This document shows positions 16,063-25,346 of a DNA stretch of 64,000 nucleotides, in pieces. Origin of the DNA: Bacteroidales bacterium UBA1374 (lineage in GTDB: Bacteria > Bacteroidota > Bacteroidia > Bacteroidales > UBA932). Position 1 is the stretch's first letter. Each line of letters begins with the position of its first letter. The notes under the pieces were generated by a model. That model ran no database searches. It was given only the letters and a program-made list of their open reading frames with translations, and was not told the origin of the DNA. The position numbers were made by a program, and so were the translations under genes. The stretch spans positions 149,038-213,037 of the forward strand of contig DBRG01000016.1 in assembly GCA_002305545.1 (NCBI GenBank), in the 5' to 3' direction.

Positions 16063-17974
16063 TCTGTTCCATCTCCGATTTTAGGGCAGCCAATTCGGAA
16101 ATGTCACCTAAAGTTGTTTTTTCCAGGTTGGCTTTCAATTTCTTGACGGCTTTCTGGGTGGTTTCAGCTTCCGTTTCAGGTTTTTCCTTCACAGGAGCTG
16201 CTTTTTTGGATTCCTGTTCCCAGATGCGGGTATGGGAAATGGTTATGCGCTTGCTGTTCTTGTTGAATTCCAGCACCTTGAATGGTAATTTCTCTTCAAG
16301 GGCAACAGCTGAACCATCTTCTTTTACCAGATTCTTCTGTCCTACAAAACATTCAATCCCATAGGGCAATGTCACGGTAGCGCCTTTATCCACAAAATTG
16401 GTGATCGTCCCTTCATGAACGGACCCGGGTGTGAACACGGTCTCAAACACTTCCCAGGGATTTTCTTCGAGCTGTTTATGACCCAGGCGAAGCCTGCGGT
16501 TATCCTGGTCCACTTCAAGAACAACTACATCCAGGTTTTCACCTATAGAAGTAAATTCCGAAGGATGCTTTACCTTTTTGGACCATGACAGGTCACTGAT
16601 GTGTACCAATCCTTCAACTCCTTCTTCCAGTTCTACAAAGATCCCGAAATTGGTGAAATTCCTTACCATGGCGGTATGCCTGGAATCAACCGGGTATTTA
16701 TCATTGATAGAAGCCCAGGGATCGGGTTTGAGTTGTTTGATACCCAGGGACATTTTGCGTTCTTCCTTATCTATGGTGAGTACAACGGCATCCACTTCCT
16801 GCCCAACTTTCAGGAAATCCTGTGCGCTGCGCAGGTGGGAAGACCAGGATATTTCGGTCACATGGATCAGGCCTTCAACACCAGGTTGCACTTCTACAAA
16901 AGCTCCATAATCTGCAATGACCACTACACGGCCCTTGACCACTGTCCCGACTGTAATGTTGTCTCCCAGTGAATCCCATGGATGGGGCGTAAGTTGTTTA
17001 AGACCCAGGGCAATGCGTTTCTTGGTGTCATCAAAGTCAAGGATAACCACATTGATCTTCTGGTCAAGCTGGACTATTTCTTCGGGGTGGTTGATCCTTC
17101 CCCAGGAAAGGTCGGTAATATGGATCAGACCGTCTACACCTCCCAGGTCCACAAAAACACCATAGGAAGTGATGTTTTTCACGGTACCTTCAAGGATCTG
17201 TCCTTTTTCCAGTTTCCCTATGATATCGGCCTTCTGGGCTTCCAGTTCTGCCTCTATCAGGGCTTTGTGAGATACGACTACATTGCGGTATTCGTGATTG
17301 ATCTTGACAATTTTGAATTCCATTGTCTTATCGACAAACACGTCGTAATCGCGGATGGGTTTGACATCAATCTGGGAACCGGGCAGGAACGCCTCAATTC
17401 CAAAAACGTCAACGATCATACCGCCTTTTGTACGGCATTTGATATAACCCTTGATGATCTCATCCTTGTCGTATGCTTCGTTGATGCGGTCCCAGGAACG
17501 CAGGGACCGTGCTTTTTTATGAGACAGGATCAACTGTCCCTTCTTGTCTTCGGCTGTCTCCACGTAGACATCCACTTTTTCACCCACAGCCAGTTCCGGG
17601 TTGTAACGGAACTCGTTAATGGAAATCACTCCTTCACTCTTGAATCCGATGTTCACTATGACTTCCCTTTTGTTGAGGGCGACGACGGTACCTTCAACAA
17701 TCTCGTTTTCAATGATCTTGTTAAGGGTCTGAACGTACTGGTCTTCTATGACACTTTTGTCCGTGTCATATACGCTTTCTTTCTCAAATGCATCCCAGTC
17801 AAACTGTTCAACAGGAATGGATTCATTGCTGGTTTTGCTTTTTATAAGGCTGTGGACCTCAGGAACTTCTTCCGAATAATCTTCAACCTCTTCTTTTTGC
17901 CGGATGACGATCTCTTCCGGATCCTGAACGTCGTTCAGGTTGTTTTTTGGGGACAATTCTTTTTCTTTTGCCAT
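16043..17974 (-). CDS. rpsA: 30S ribosomal protein S1
   Basis: Brings mRNA to the 30S subunit; in organisms with few Shine-Dalgarno sequences it is thought to matter strongly for initiation. 643 residues. An acidic N-terminal extension (1 to about 95) is followed by six OB-fold S1 repeats; repeats three to six have clear motifs such as GTVKNITSYGVFVDLGGVDG and GLIHITDLSWGRINHP, GRVVVIADYGAFVEVQPGVEG, and FTNFGIFVELEEGVEGLVHI. The C-terminal tail is Lys/Glu/Ala-rich. A strong promoter (18036-18066) lies upstream with a leader of about 55 bases. Confidence 0.95.
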   Translation of the reverse strand: MAKEKELSPKNNLNDVQDPEEIVIRQKEEVEDYSEEVPEVHSLIKSKTSNESIPVEQFDWDAFEKESVYDTDKSVIEDQYVQTLNKIIENEIVEGTVVALNKREVIVNIGFKSEGVISINEFRYNPELAVGEKVDVYVETAEDKKGQLILSHKKARSLRSWDRINEAYDKDEIIKGYIKCRTKGGMIVDVFGIEAFLPGSQIDVKPIRDYDVFVDKTMEFKIVKINHEYRNVVVSHKALIEAELEAQKADIIGKLEKGQILEGTVKNITSYGVFVDLGGVDGLIHITDLSWGRINHPEEIVQLDQKINVVILDFDDTKKRIALGLKQLTPHPWDSLGDNITVGTVVKGRVVVIADYGAFVEVQPGVEGLIHVTEISWSSHLRSAQDFLKVGQEVDAVVLTIDKEERKMSLGIKQLKPDPWASINDKYPVDSRHTAMVRNFTNFGIFVELEEGVEGLVHISDLSWSKKVKHPSEFTSIGENLDVVVLEVDQDNRRLRLGHKQLEENPWEVFETVFTPGSVHEGTITNFVDKGATVTLPYGIECFVGQKNLVKEDGSAVALEEKLPFKVLEFNKNSKRITISHTRIWEQESKKAAPVKEKPETEAETTQKAVKKLKANLEKTTLGDISELAALKSEMEQNAADSD

Positions 17975-18035
17975 GTTAATAGTTCAATAAGAATTAGATG
18001 GTTAGACTTTATTTATAAACCCTTTACAGGGGCTG

Positions 18036-18066
18036 CAAAAGTAAATGTTATTTTTTAATTATCAAA
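18036..18066 (-). promoter_or_regulatory. rpsA promoter
   Basis: Read on the minus strand: TTTG (18066-18063), a 19-base spacer and TACTTTTG (18043-18036). This is one of the best matches to the Bacteroidota consensus in the window. The rpsA ATG is 61 bases beyond the -7 box. Confidence 0.7.
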
Positions 18067-18106
18067 AGAATGTAACTTTATAGCTACAATTTTTATCCTT
18101 AATTTT

Positions 18107-19405
18107 ATGAATAAACCTGAATCCGGGATCAGATCCTTCCCCAGGAATTTCTGGACAGCCGTCAGTATGGAGTTCTTTGAACGCGGAGCCTATTACGGGG
18201 TTCTTTCCGTGTTGTCTGTTTACCTTGTCCTTTCTCCCGGTGAAGGGGGATTGGGCTTTTCCAGGGAAGCTGCAGGTGCCATTATGGGAACGATCCCTCC
18301 ACTGCTTTATTTCCTGCCCCTAATTGCCGGGGCACTGGCAGACCGGTACGGATTCAGGAATATTCTCATGATCGCTTTCTCCTTTATGATAACCGGCTAT
18401 TTCCTGACCGGTTTCATGACCTCCTATGGGCTGGTTTTCGCTTCATTGGTTGTGATGGCCATAGGTGCAGGTTTCTTCAAACCTGTTATTTCGGGCACGA
18501 TTGCCCACTCGACTACAGAAAAGAACTCCACGCTGGGTTTTGGCATCTTTTACTGGTCCATCAACCTGGGGGCGTTTCTGTTTCCGCTCCTTTTGGTACC
18601 CGTGCTTAAAAAGGAATCCTACAGTTATGTTTTCTGGATGGCAGCAGCGGCAGGTGTGGTTTTGCTCCTGATAAATATCTTCCTCTACAGGGAGCCGATA
18701 CGTGCCAGGGAAAAAGTTCCTTTCTCCAAAATTTTCGAAGACATAGCCCTCGTTTTCCGGGACTGGAAATTCATTCTTATGATCCTGATCTATTCCGGTT
18801 TCTGGATCATGTATTTCCAGATGTACGGGACCGTTCTCTGGTATGTGAACGAATACATGGACATGACCCCTGTGAACAATGCTGTGAATGGTCTCATTAG
18901 CTGGATGACACAGAAGCCGTCTGCCTGGGAATTTGACGTGGAACATGTCACTGTCCTGAACGCAGGGGTGATCATCCTCCTGCAACTGTTCGTATCCAGG
19001 ATCGTAAGCCGTTTCAAGGCCCTGCCCACCATAATCACCGGCATAGGCCTGGGAACTGCGGGCATGGCCATTCTGGCCTGTTCTTCCCATGCCTGGGTTT
19101 TTATAGCTGGCTGTATAGTTTTTACACTGGGGGAAATGACCGCACATCCCAAGTTTAATTCATTCGTTGGACTTATTGCTCCATCCGGGAAAAAAGCCAT
19201 TTATATGGGATATTCTTTTTTCTGCAGCGTGATTGGCAGTTTTGTGGGCGGTTTTGTGGGGGCGCCCCTGTACAGTCACTTTGTGGACAAGATGGGCAGG
19301 CCCGATTTACTATGGCTGATATTCAGCTGTGTAGGCATTCTGAGCATGGCAGGGCTCATATGGTTTAATCGTTATGTAATCAAAAAAGGATCCTCCCAGT
19401 CATGA
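18107..19405 (+). CDS. MFS transporter of the POT/PTR (proton-coupled oligopeptide) type
   Basis: Inner-membrane carrier, 432 residues, about 12 helices. The N-terminal FWTAVSMEFFERGAYYGV contains the POT signature ExxERxxYYG that couples proton to peptide movement. GALADRYGFRNIL is the MFS loop motif and AIGAGFFKPVISGTI resembles the second POT motif. Shorter than classical POTs (about 500), with a long loop in the middle (about 245-285). Its stop overlaps the start of an aminopeptidase P gene as ATGA, which supports a peptide substrate. Expression signals are weak: TAACTTTA at 18073-18080 is a poor -7 match. Confidence 0.82.
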   Translation: MNKPESGIRSFPRNFWTAVSMEFFERGAYYGVLSVLSVYLVLSPGEGGLGFSREAAGAIMGTIPPLLYFLPLIAGALADRYGFRNILMIAFSFMITGYFLTGFMTSYGLVFASLVVMAIGAGFFKPVISGTIAHSTTEKNSTLGFGIFYWSINLGAFLFPLLLVPVLKKESYSYVFWMAAAAGVVLLLINIFLYREPIRAREKVPFSKIFEDIALVFRDWKFILMILIYSGFWIMYFQMYGTVLWYVNEYMDMTPVNNAVNGLISWMTQKPSAWEFDVEHVTVLNAGVIILLQLFVSRIVSRFKALPTIITGIGLGTAGMAILACSSHAWVFIAGCIVFTLGEMTAHPKFNSFVGLIAPSGKKAIYMGYSFFCSVIGSFVGGFVGAPLYSHFVDKMGRPDLLWLIFSCVGILSMAGLIWFNRYVIKKGSSQS

Positions 19406-21195
19406 ATATATCGGAAAAAATCACAGCGCTCCGGCGCCTGATGGAACAGCAGGGTTGGGATGCAGCAGTCATCCCGGGCACAGACCCGCACGGCAGCGAA
19501 TACCTCCCGGAACGGTGGCAACAAAGAAAGTGGATATCGGGTTTTACCGGTTCATTCGGAACCGTGGTCGTTACGCACACCCATGCCGGACTATGGACAG
19601 ACACACGGTATTTTATCCAGGCGCGCAAAGAACTGGAAGGAACGGAATTCGAACTGCATCCCCTGCGTGTCCCGGATGCCGTGGATTACCCGCAATGGCT
19701 TGCTGCCAGCCTGCCGGCAGGATCTGTAACCTGCATTGACGGAGAGTGTATGACTTACCGGCAGGTTATGGCGCTGCACCAATCAGTCCGTGCCAACGCC
19801 GGCAGCGTTGTCGACAGGCCCTCTTACCTTGATGATATTGGCAGGGACAAGCCTCCCCTTCCGTTAAGCCCTGTCTTTGTCCTGGAACCGAAATACTGCG
19901 GCCGGGAAACGGAAGAAAAGATTCAGTGGCTGCGCAGGGAGTTATTCAACGGAGACTGTTCTCACATCCTGCTCAGCGGACTGGACCAGATAGCCTGGCT
20001 TTTTAATATCCGCAGCCACGATATTCCCTATAATCCGGTAGCCATTGCTTACGCCCTGGTGGATTCGCATAATGCCACCCTCTTCATAAGAGAGGCAAAA
20101 GTCGGGGATAGCGTTAAAAAAACACTCAGGGCGCAGGGGGTGGATATTGCTCCATACGAATCCCTGAAGGCCACGCTGGAAAGCATATCACCGGATTCGG
20201 TATTCATGGCCGATGGGGATACACTGAATCACAGCCTTTTCCAGTTTTTATTGTCCCGTTTTGGCACAGCGGGGGTAAAAGATGTCCCTTCCCCGGTCAT
20301 CCTGGCAAAAGCCGTCAAAAATCCTGTTGAAACGGAAGGGTTCAGAAAAGCGTTCCTTCACGACGGGCTGGCCATGGAGCGGTTCCTCTTCTGGCTGGAA
20401 AAAAGCCTGGAGCAAGATATCCCGCTATCAGAAAAAGATGCTGCAGACAAGCTGTCCTGGATGCGTACCCTCTCCCCGGATGCCATGGGCGACAGTTTTC
20501 AGTACATCCCGGCATACGGGGCCAATGCAGCTATGCCCCACTACAGCGCAGCGGCCGCTTCATGCACCCGGCTGGAGAAAAAAGGGCTCTTCCTGATTGA
20601 TTCGGGAGGTCATTACCTCTACGGAACCACAGACATCACCCGGACCGTCCCGCTGGGACCGCTGACTCCCCTGGAAAGGGAAGATTACACCGTGGCACTG
20701 AAAGGAATGATCGCCCTGAGCCGGGCCGTTTTTCTGAAAGGGACCAGGGGAACCCACCTGGATATGCTGGCCAAGGACCCGCTGTGGAGGTACCGCCGCA
20801 ATTACGGACACGGGACGGGGCATGGGATCGGGCATTTTTTATGTGTGCATGAGGGTCCCCAGGACATCAGGATGACCTGGAAAGACCAGGAACTCCTCCC
20901 CGGGATGGTCACTTCCAACGAGCCGGGCATTTACCGGGAGGGTTCCCATGGGGTGAGGCATGAGAACATCCTGTTATGCAAGGAGCTGGAAGAGAATGAA
21001 TTCGGTCACTGGCTTGGCTTCGAGACCCTGACCCTGTGCCACATCGATACCTCGGCAATAGTTGTATCCCTTATGGAAAGGGGGGAAATCGAATGGCTCA
21101 ACCGGTACAACAAAAGTGTATATGAGAAAATGGTTCCTTTCCTGACTTATGAAGAATCGCGCTGGCTTAAGGAGAAAACTGCCCCGCTTACTTGA
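19402..21195 (+). CDS. Xaa-Pro aminopeptidase (M24B, aminopeptidase P)
   Basis: Removes the N-terminal residue before proline from peptides. 597 residues, the long three-domain form. Two creatinase-like N-terminal domains (about 1-300) and a pita-bread catalytic domain (about 310-540). Dinuclear metal ligands are all present: Asp400 and Asp411 (DSGGHYLYGTTDITRT), His474 (GHGTGHGIGH), Glu507 (TSNEPGIY) and Glu541 (GHWLGFETLTL); His470 matches the catalytic His of E. coli PepP. Overlaps the POT-type transporter by four bases, making a peptide uptake and cleavage unit. Its last eight bases overlap convergent corA. Confidence 0.93.
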   Translation: MNISEKITALRRLMEQQGWDAAVIPGTDPHGSEYLPERWQQRKWISGFTGSFGTVVVTHTHAGLWTDTRYFIQARKELEGTEFELHPLRVPDAVDYPQWLAASLPAGSVTCIDGECMTYRQVMALHQSVRANAGSVVDRPSYLDDIGRDKPPLPLSPVFVLEPKYCGRETEEKIQWLRRELFNGDCSHILLSGLDQIAWLFNIRSHDIPYNPVAIAYALVDSHNATLFIREAKVGDSVKKTLRAQGVDIAPYESLKATLESISPDSVFMADGDTLNHSLFQFLLSRFGTAGVKDVPSPVILAKAVKNPVETEGFRKAFLHDGLAMERFLFWLEKSLEQDIPLSEKDAADKLSWMRTLSPDAMGDSFQYIPAYGANAAMPHYSAAAASCTRLEKKGLFLIDSGGHYLYGTTDITRTVPLGPLTPLEREDYTVALKGMIALSRAVFLKGTRGTHLDMLAKDPLWRYRRNYGHGTGHGIGHFLCVHEGPQDIRMTWKDQELLPGMVTSNEPGIYREGSHGVRHENILLCKELEENEFGHWLGFETLTLCHIDTSAIVVSLMERGEIEWLNRYNKSVYEKMVPFLTYEESRWLKEKTAPLT

Positions 21196-22144
21196 TCATT
21201 TTCCTCCTTCTGAACAAAAATATGGCCAGTACCACAGACATGAGCATCAGCAAAAGCAACAGGATAAAATCCCATATCTGGTTCCCTGAAATGATGGGCA
21301 GTTTCACGTTCATGCCAAAAATACTGGCTATGAGCGTGGGCGGCATGAGAAGAAGGGAAACAAATGTGAACACACGCATCAGTTTGTTCTGCTCCAGGTT
21401 GATAAGACCCAGTGCCGTATTCTGAAGGTATTCAAGCCGTTCAAAACTGAAATTGGCATGATGTATGAGTGAATCAATGTCTTTGTTCAGGATTTCCAGT
21501 TTTGTATACAAGTCCCTTGGAAATTTGTCGCTCTTGAAAATCCCGGACAGTATCCTTTGCTTGTCAACACCGTTTGTCCGGATGACCATGGTATTTTCCT
21601 GCAACTGATTCACATCCAGCAGAAAGGATTCATCCATGGATTCTCCCAGGTCAATTCTCCGGGACAATTGCGTAATTTCCTTGGAAAGTATCTCCACCAG
21701 GTCGGCATCCACATCAATCCTGTTCTCCAGGATACTCACCATGATGTGGTAACCTGTGGGATAAAGTTTCAGGTTGTTCAGCAGTTTGCGCTGGACTTCG
21801 GCAAGGGTCCTGAGCGGTGTGTGCCGTAATGTAACCAAAATGCTCTCTGACAATATAAATGATACCGGGATAGAAGAATAATCGTCCGGTCCGGGGATCA
21901 GGAAGTTGGTGTTGGCAAAGATGGTGGTCTCTGTTTCCGAGTAACGGGAGGAAGATTCGATCTCCTCGGCCTGGGCCCTGCTCTGCAGCGTGGTATCCAG
22001 GAAATCCTCCGCTGCCCTTTTTTCATCCCCTGTGGGGTCGTGCAGATCAATCCATAAAACATCATCCAATCCCAGTTTATCCAGGATTGTTACATCTGTA
22101 TCGTTTAAGATTTGCCCTTTGTATTTGTAAAATATTTCGATCAT
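21188..22144 (-). CDS. corA: CorA-family Mg2+/Co2+ transport protein
   Basis: Pentameric divalent-cation channel of the inner membrane. 318 residues: cytoplasmic funnel (1 to about 255) and two C-terminal helices. The signature GMN that forms the selectivity entry is in ASIFGMNVKLP between the helices; the basic end RRRKMIK is typical. The GMN loop has VKLP where many CorAs have xxxMPE/L. Transport of Mg2+ is the family role; other divalent metals are possible. A long leader with strong predicted stems precedes the gene, and one stem ends four bases before the ATG, so translation is probably regulated at the RNA level. Confidence 0.9.
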   Translation of the reverse strand: MIEIFYKYKGQILNDTDVTILDKLGLDDVLWIDLHDPTGDEKRAAEDFLDTTLQSRAQAEEIESSSRYSETETTIFANTNFLIPGPDDYSSIPVSFILSESILVTLRHTPLRTLAEVQRKLLNNLKLYPTGYHIMVSILENRIDVDADLVEILSKEITQLSRRIDLGESMDESFLLDVNQLQENTMVIRTNGVDKQRILSGIFKSDKFPRDLYTKLEILNKDIDSLIHHANFSFERLEYLQNTALGLINLEQNKLMRVFTFVSLLLMPPTLIASIFGMNVKLPIISGNQIWDFILLLLLMLMSVVLAIFLFRRRKMIK

Positions 22145-22368
22145 GATGCGAAGTTTAACAGGTAAAACATACGGTTTGCAAACGTTTGTTTACCTTCAAC
22201 TTCGCGGCTTTGATCTGACTTTATGAGCAATTTGCCAGCAGGTACCTGAATTCCCTGTATGTTTTTCACGACAACGCATACCTAATTCTTTTTAAGTCCT
22301 TGCAAGCAATGGTTACTATGGTTAACTAACCGTCTGGCATTTGCTGATAGATAATTTTTGCAAAGGTA
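22145..22368 (-). promoter_or_regulatory. Structured 5' leader of corA with promoter
   Basis: A -7 box TACCTTTG (22368-22361) directly follows the symporter stop and implies a leader of about 210 nt. Two stems are visible. Upper stem: AGCAA/GCCAG near 22335-22346 pairs with CTGGC/TTGCT near 22228-22240. Start-proximal hairpin 22148-22205: GCGAAGTT/AACTTCGC (8 bp), then GGTAAA-CA/TGTTTACC, with a palindromic GTTTGCAAAC in the loop; it ends four bases before the ATG. CAGGTACCTG and GTATG/CATAC hairpins lie between. I recognise no known riboswitch class; M-box or another metal-sensing leader is possible. Confidence 0.5.
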
Positions 22369-22389
22369 ACTTTTTTTTTCGAACAACCA

Positions 22390-23898
22390 TCAGGCTGTCA
22401 CCCGGGGTGTTTTTTCCCTGAAAATCCACATTCCTAAAAACACGAGCAGTCCGTTAACTATCAGGACAGTGAATCCCAATCCGAAATGAAACCAGGCTTT
22501 GAATGCCAGGTCTGCCAGGTAACACAGAACGGGGGCTGCAAGGGCCAGGAAAGGGGTCACTTTGTCCCGCACCCGGTATTTTGTCAGGATACCGAAAAAG
22601 AAGAATCCCAGCAACGGTCCGTAGGTATAGGCAGCCAACAGGTAAACCAGGTTGATTATTGCCTGGTTATTGACAACGTATAAAACCAAAATGATGAGGA
22701 AGAACAACACAGCAAAAGACGCATGGATCAATTTCCGGATTCTGTCCTTCCGCTCCTGTGCCAGATCTTTCTTCTTGTTAAAGCCGAGAAAATCGATGCA
22801 AAAAGAGGTTGTCAGCGAAGTGAGTGCCCCGCCGGCACTGGGATACGATGCCGAAATCAGGCCAATTATGAAAAAAAGACCCACACCCAGGCCAAGGTAT
22901 TGGGAAGCGATTACGGGGAACAACTTATCTGTCTGGGCTTTACTGAAAGTGCCCATGGCGTCGGCCAGCCCTATGCCCTGCATGCCTCCCAGTTGCTGGT
23001 TCACATAGATGGCCATTACGGCCCCCAGTGTCAGGAACAAAATATTCACCACAACCAGGGTGATGCTGGTGGTATAAATATTTTTCTGAGCCGATTTCAG
23101 ATCTTTGCAGGTCAGGTTCTTCTGCATCATCTCCTGGTCCAGCCCCGTCATGACTATGGTTATGAATATCCCGCTAATGAATTGTTTTACCGCGTTGTTG
23201 GATGCGCTCCAGTCCCAGTTGAACCAGCTGGAATAATCCGTTGACACAACGGCGCGCGTCATGGTGATAAAATTCCAGTCCATGGCCCTGGCTATGGAAA
23301 CAACCGTTAGAATAACAGCCAGCAGCATAAAGGTTGTTTGCAGCACATCGGTCCAGATGATGGTTTTTACCCCTCCCCGGTAGGTGTAAAGAAAAATCAG
23401 CAGCATGAACACGCCTGCCACAATCCAGAAAGGCACAGAACCTTCCGGCAGGAACGTGTGAAGGACCAGTACCACGATAAAGATCCTGACAGCAGCTCCC
23501 AGTATGCGTGAAACCATAAATACAGCGGCACCCGTGCGGTATGTTGTGAATCCGAATCGGTTTTCAAGGTACGTGTATATGGATGTGACATTCATTTTGT
23601 AATAGAGGGGCAGTAAAACTTTGGCAATAACCAGGTACCCTATCACAAAGCCGAGCACAAGGGGCATGTAGTAAAAATTTTCATTCATAACATTGCCCGG
23701 AACAGAGATGAAGGTCACCCCGCTTATTGAAGTGCCTACCATTCCATAAGCCACAATGGGCCACGGGGATTTCTTATTCCCCAGGAAAAAGGAGTTGCTG
23801 TCGGCTTTTCGCGATGTGAGCCAGGAAATAAAAAAGAGCAGGGCCGTATAGAGCGCAAAAGCAGTTAACAGCCAGGAAAGCGGGAATGTATGTTCCAT
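22390..23898 (-). CDS. Sodium:solute symporter (SSS family), possible MurNAc/amino-sugar transporter
   Basis: 502 residues, 13-14 hydrophobic helices. SSS features: SNSFFLGNKKSPW after helix 1, GTSISGVTFISVPGNV, a Gly-rich central segment and a positively charged loop (KKKDLAQERKDRIRKL). The frame extends 31 codons upstream into recR, but the hydrophobic N-terminus begins at MEHTFPLSW, 13 bases after the recR stop, so I start at 23898. The kinase and etherase genes upstream handle MurNAc, and the MurNAc transporter of Tannerella forsythia (MurT) is, as I recall, of this family; that link is inference. Confidence 0.85.
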   Translation of the reverse strand: MEHTFPLSWLLTAFALYTALLFFISWLTSRKADSNSFFLGNKKSPWPIVAYGMVGTSISGVTFISVPGNVMNENFYYMPLVLGFVIGYLVIAKVLLPLYYKMNVTSIYTYLENRFGFTTYRTGAAVFMVSRILGAAVRIFIVVLVLHTFLPEGSVPFWIVAGVFMLLIFLYTYRGGVKTIIWTDVLQTTFMLLAVILTVVSIARAMDWNFITMTRAVVSTDYSSWFNWDWSASNNAVKQFISGIFITIVMTGLDQEMMQKNLTCKDLKSAQKNIYTTSITLVVVNILFLTLGAVMAIYVNQQLGGMQGIGLADAMGTFSKAQTDKLFPVIASQYLGLGVGLFFIIGLISASYPSAGGALTSLTTSFCIDFLGFNKKKDLAQERKDRIRKLIHASFAVLFFLIILVLYVVNNQAIINLVYLLAAYTYGPLLGFFFFGILTKYRVRDKVTPFLALAAPVLCYLADLAFKAWFHFGLGFTVLIVNGLLVFLGMWIFREKTPRVTA

Positions 23899-23911
23899 GT
23901 GCGATAAAGGG

Positions 23912-24529
23912 TTATTCTGGTTTAAAGGGCTGCCTGTTCTCAATAGACCTGCCCAGGGTAAGTTCGTCTGTGTATTCCAGCTGGTCACCAAATCCCACGC
24001 CCCGGGCTATGGTTGTGACAGTCAGTTTGTATGAGGCAATTTTTTTATAAAGATAAAAGCACGTGGTCTCTCCTTCCATGGTCGTGCTCAGGGCAAGTAC
24101 CACTTCCCTGACCCCTCCCCTGCCAAGCCTTTCCATGAGTGGTTCAACAGCCAGGTCGGAAGGGCCTATGCCGTCTATGGGGGAAATGATTCCGCCCAGT
24201 ACGTGGTATAAACCCTTATAGCGTCCGGTATGTTCAATGCTCATGACATCCCGTACATTTTCCACAACGCAGATGATCCCCCGGTCACGCTCCGGGTTGG
24301 AACAAACCGGACACAGGGGGGCATCGGATATCATCCGGCATTCGGAACAATAAACAACTTTCCTGCGTAAATCCGTAATGCTTTGTGCCAGGTTTTCCGC
24401 CTCTTCCTCTTCCTGTCTAAGCAGGTGCAGGGCCAGCCTCAGGGCCGATTTCGGGCCGATGCCGGGAAGGCGTGAAAAGGCATCCACCGCCTTCTGCAAC
24501 AGATCGGAGACATAACGGGGCTCAAACAT
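23912..24529 (-). CDS. recR: Recombination mediator RecR
   Basis: Ring-forming DNA clamp that works with RecO (and RecF) to load RecA at gaps. 205 residues, typical. N-terminal helix-hairpin-helix (about 8-40: FSRLPGIGPKSALRLALHLL), a four-cysteine zinc finger (CSECRMISDAPLCPVC, about 55-70), a Toprim domain (about 80-175; ICVVENVRDVM) and C-terminal GDQLEYTDELTLGRSI. It overlaps murQ by eight bases. Its place inside a cell-wall sugar operon is unusual. Confidence 0.95.
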   Translation of the reverse strand: MFEPRYVSDLLQKAVDAFSRLPGIGPKSALRLALHLLRQEEEEAENLAQSITDLRRKVVYCSECRMISDAPLCPVCSNPERDRGIICVVENVRDVMSIEHTGRYKGLYHVLGGIISPIDGIGPSDLAVEPLMERLGRGGVREVVLALSTTMEGETTCFYLYKKIASYKLTVTTIARGVGFGDQLEYTDELTLGRSIENRQPFKPE

Positions 24530-25346
24530 GGCGATTGTTTTTCACGGCGTGAACTGCCGAACGCACCGTTCCGTATTGCAACAGCAGGGAACGCGCTTTG
24601 TCGTAGTCTTCAATACCCGTATCTTCCATGATCATTTTGGTGCCCCGGTCAATGAGTTTGGCATTGGAGAGCTGCATATCCACCATCTTGTTCCCGATCA
24701 CATGGCCCAGGCGTATCATGACAGTAGTGGAGATCATATTCAGGATGAGTTTCTGGGCAGTACCGGACTTCATCCTGGTAGAACCTGTGACAAATTCCGG
24801 TCCCACAACGGCAACAATGGGAATCTCGGCCTCCAGTGTCACGGGGGATCCGGGATTGCAGGTTATACAGGCGGTCAGCAGGCCCATTTTCCGGGCATTG
24901 CGAAGGGCCCCGATCACGTAAGGCGTCGTTCCCGACGCAGCAATTCCCACCACCACATCGTTGATCCCGATATGGTGATCCCGCAGTTCCTCCCAACCTG
25001 CCTCCAGGCTGTCCTCGGCCTTCTCCACCGCCTTGCGTATGGCTGCATCCCCTCCGGCTATCAGGCCGATAACCAGATCGTACGGAGCCCCGAAAGTGGG
25101 AGGAATTTCCGAGGCGTCCAGAATGCCCAACCTGCCGCTGGTGCCCGCGCCCATGTAAAACAGCCTGCCGCCATCCTTCATGCGGGTAACAATTCCTTCC
25201 ACCAGCTTCTCAATGTCCGGGATACAGGGGATTACCGCAGAAGGCACAGTCTGGTCCTCCCTGTTTATGTTTTCGAGCAATTCCCTGACGGGCATCTTTT
25301 CCAGATGATCGTACCGTGACCGTTGTTCTGTAAATTTCTGTATCAT
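24522..25346 (-). CDS. murQ: N-acetylmuramic acid 6-phosphate etherase
   Basis: Cleaves the lactyl ether of MurNAc-6-phosphate, giving GlcNAc-6-phosphate and D-lactate, in cell-wall recycling or MurNAc use. 274 residues, a SIS-domain protein. Visible: GRLFYMGAGTSGRLGILDASEIPPTF (about 60-85) for sugar phosphate binding; the Glu of SEIPPTF corresponds to the catalytic Glu of the E. coli enzyme; GIAASGTTPYVIGAL and GSTRMKSGTAQK are the other family motifs. Starts overlapping the kinase gene stop by four bases (ATGA). Confidence 0.95.
   Translation of the reverse strand: MIQKFTEQRSRYDHLEKMPVRELLENINREDQTVPSAVIPCIPDIEKLVEGIVTRMKDGGRLFYMGAGTSGRLGILDASEIPPTFGAPYDLVIGLIAGGDAAIRKAVEKAEDSLEAGWEELRDHHIGINDVVVGIAASGTTPYVIGALRNARKMGLLTACITCNPGSPVTLEAEIPIVAVVGPEFVTGSTRMKSGTAQKLILNMISTTVMIRLGHVIGNKMVDMQLSNAKLIDRGTKMIMEDTGIEDYDKARSLLLQYGTVRSAVHAVKNNRHV

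Noticed and set aside
16982..18058. A 358-codon open frame on the plus strand
   Set aside because: It lies wholly antisense to rpsA, whose S1 repeats are clear, and has a low-complexity hydrophobic composition typical of a shadow frame.
22177..22190. TGCAAACGTTTGTT looks like a LacI/PurR-type operator upstream of corA
   Set aside because: It is the loop and inner stem of the 58-nt leader hairpin and lies far downstream of the likely promoter; no LacI-type regulator gene is in the window.
24528..25319. A 263-codon plus-strand frame
   Set aside because: Antisense to murQ; no recognisable domain and no promoter or start context.
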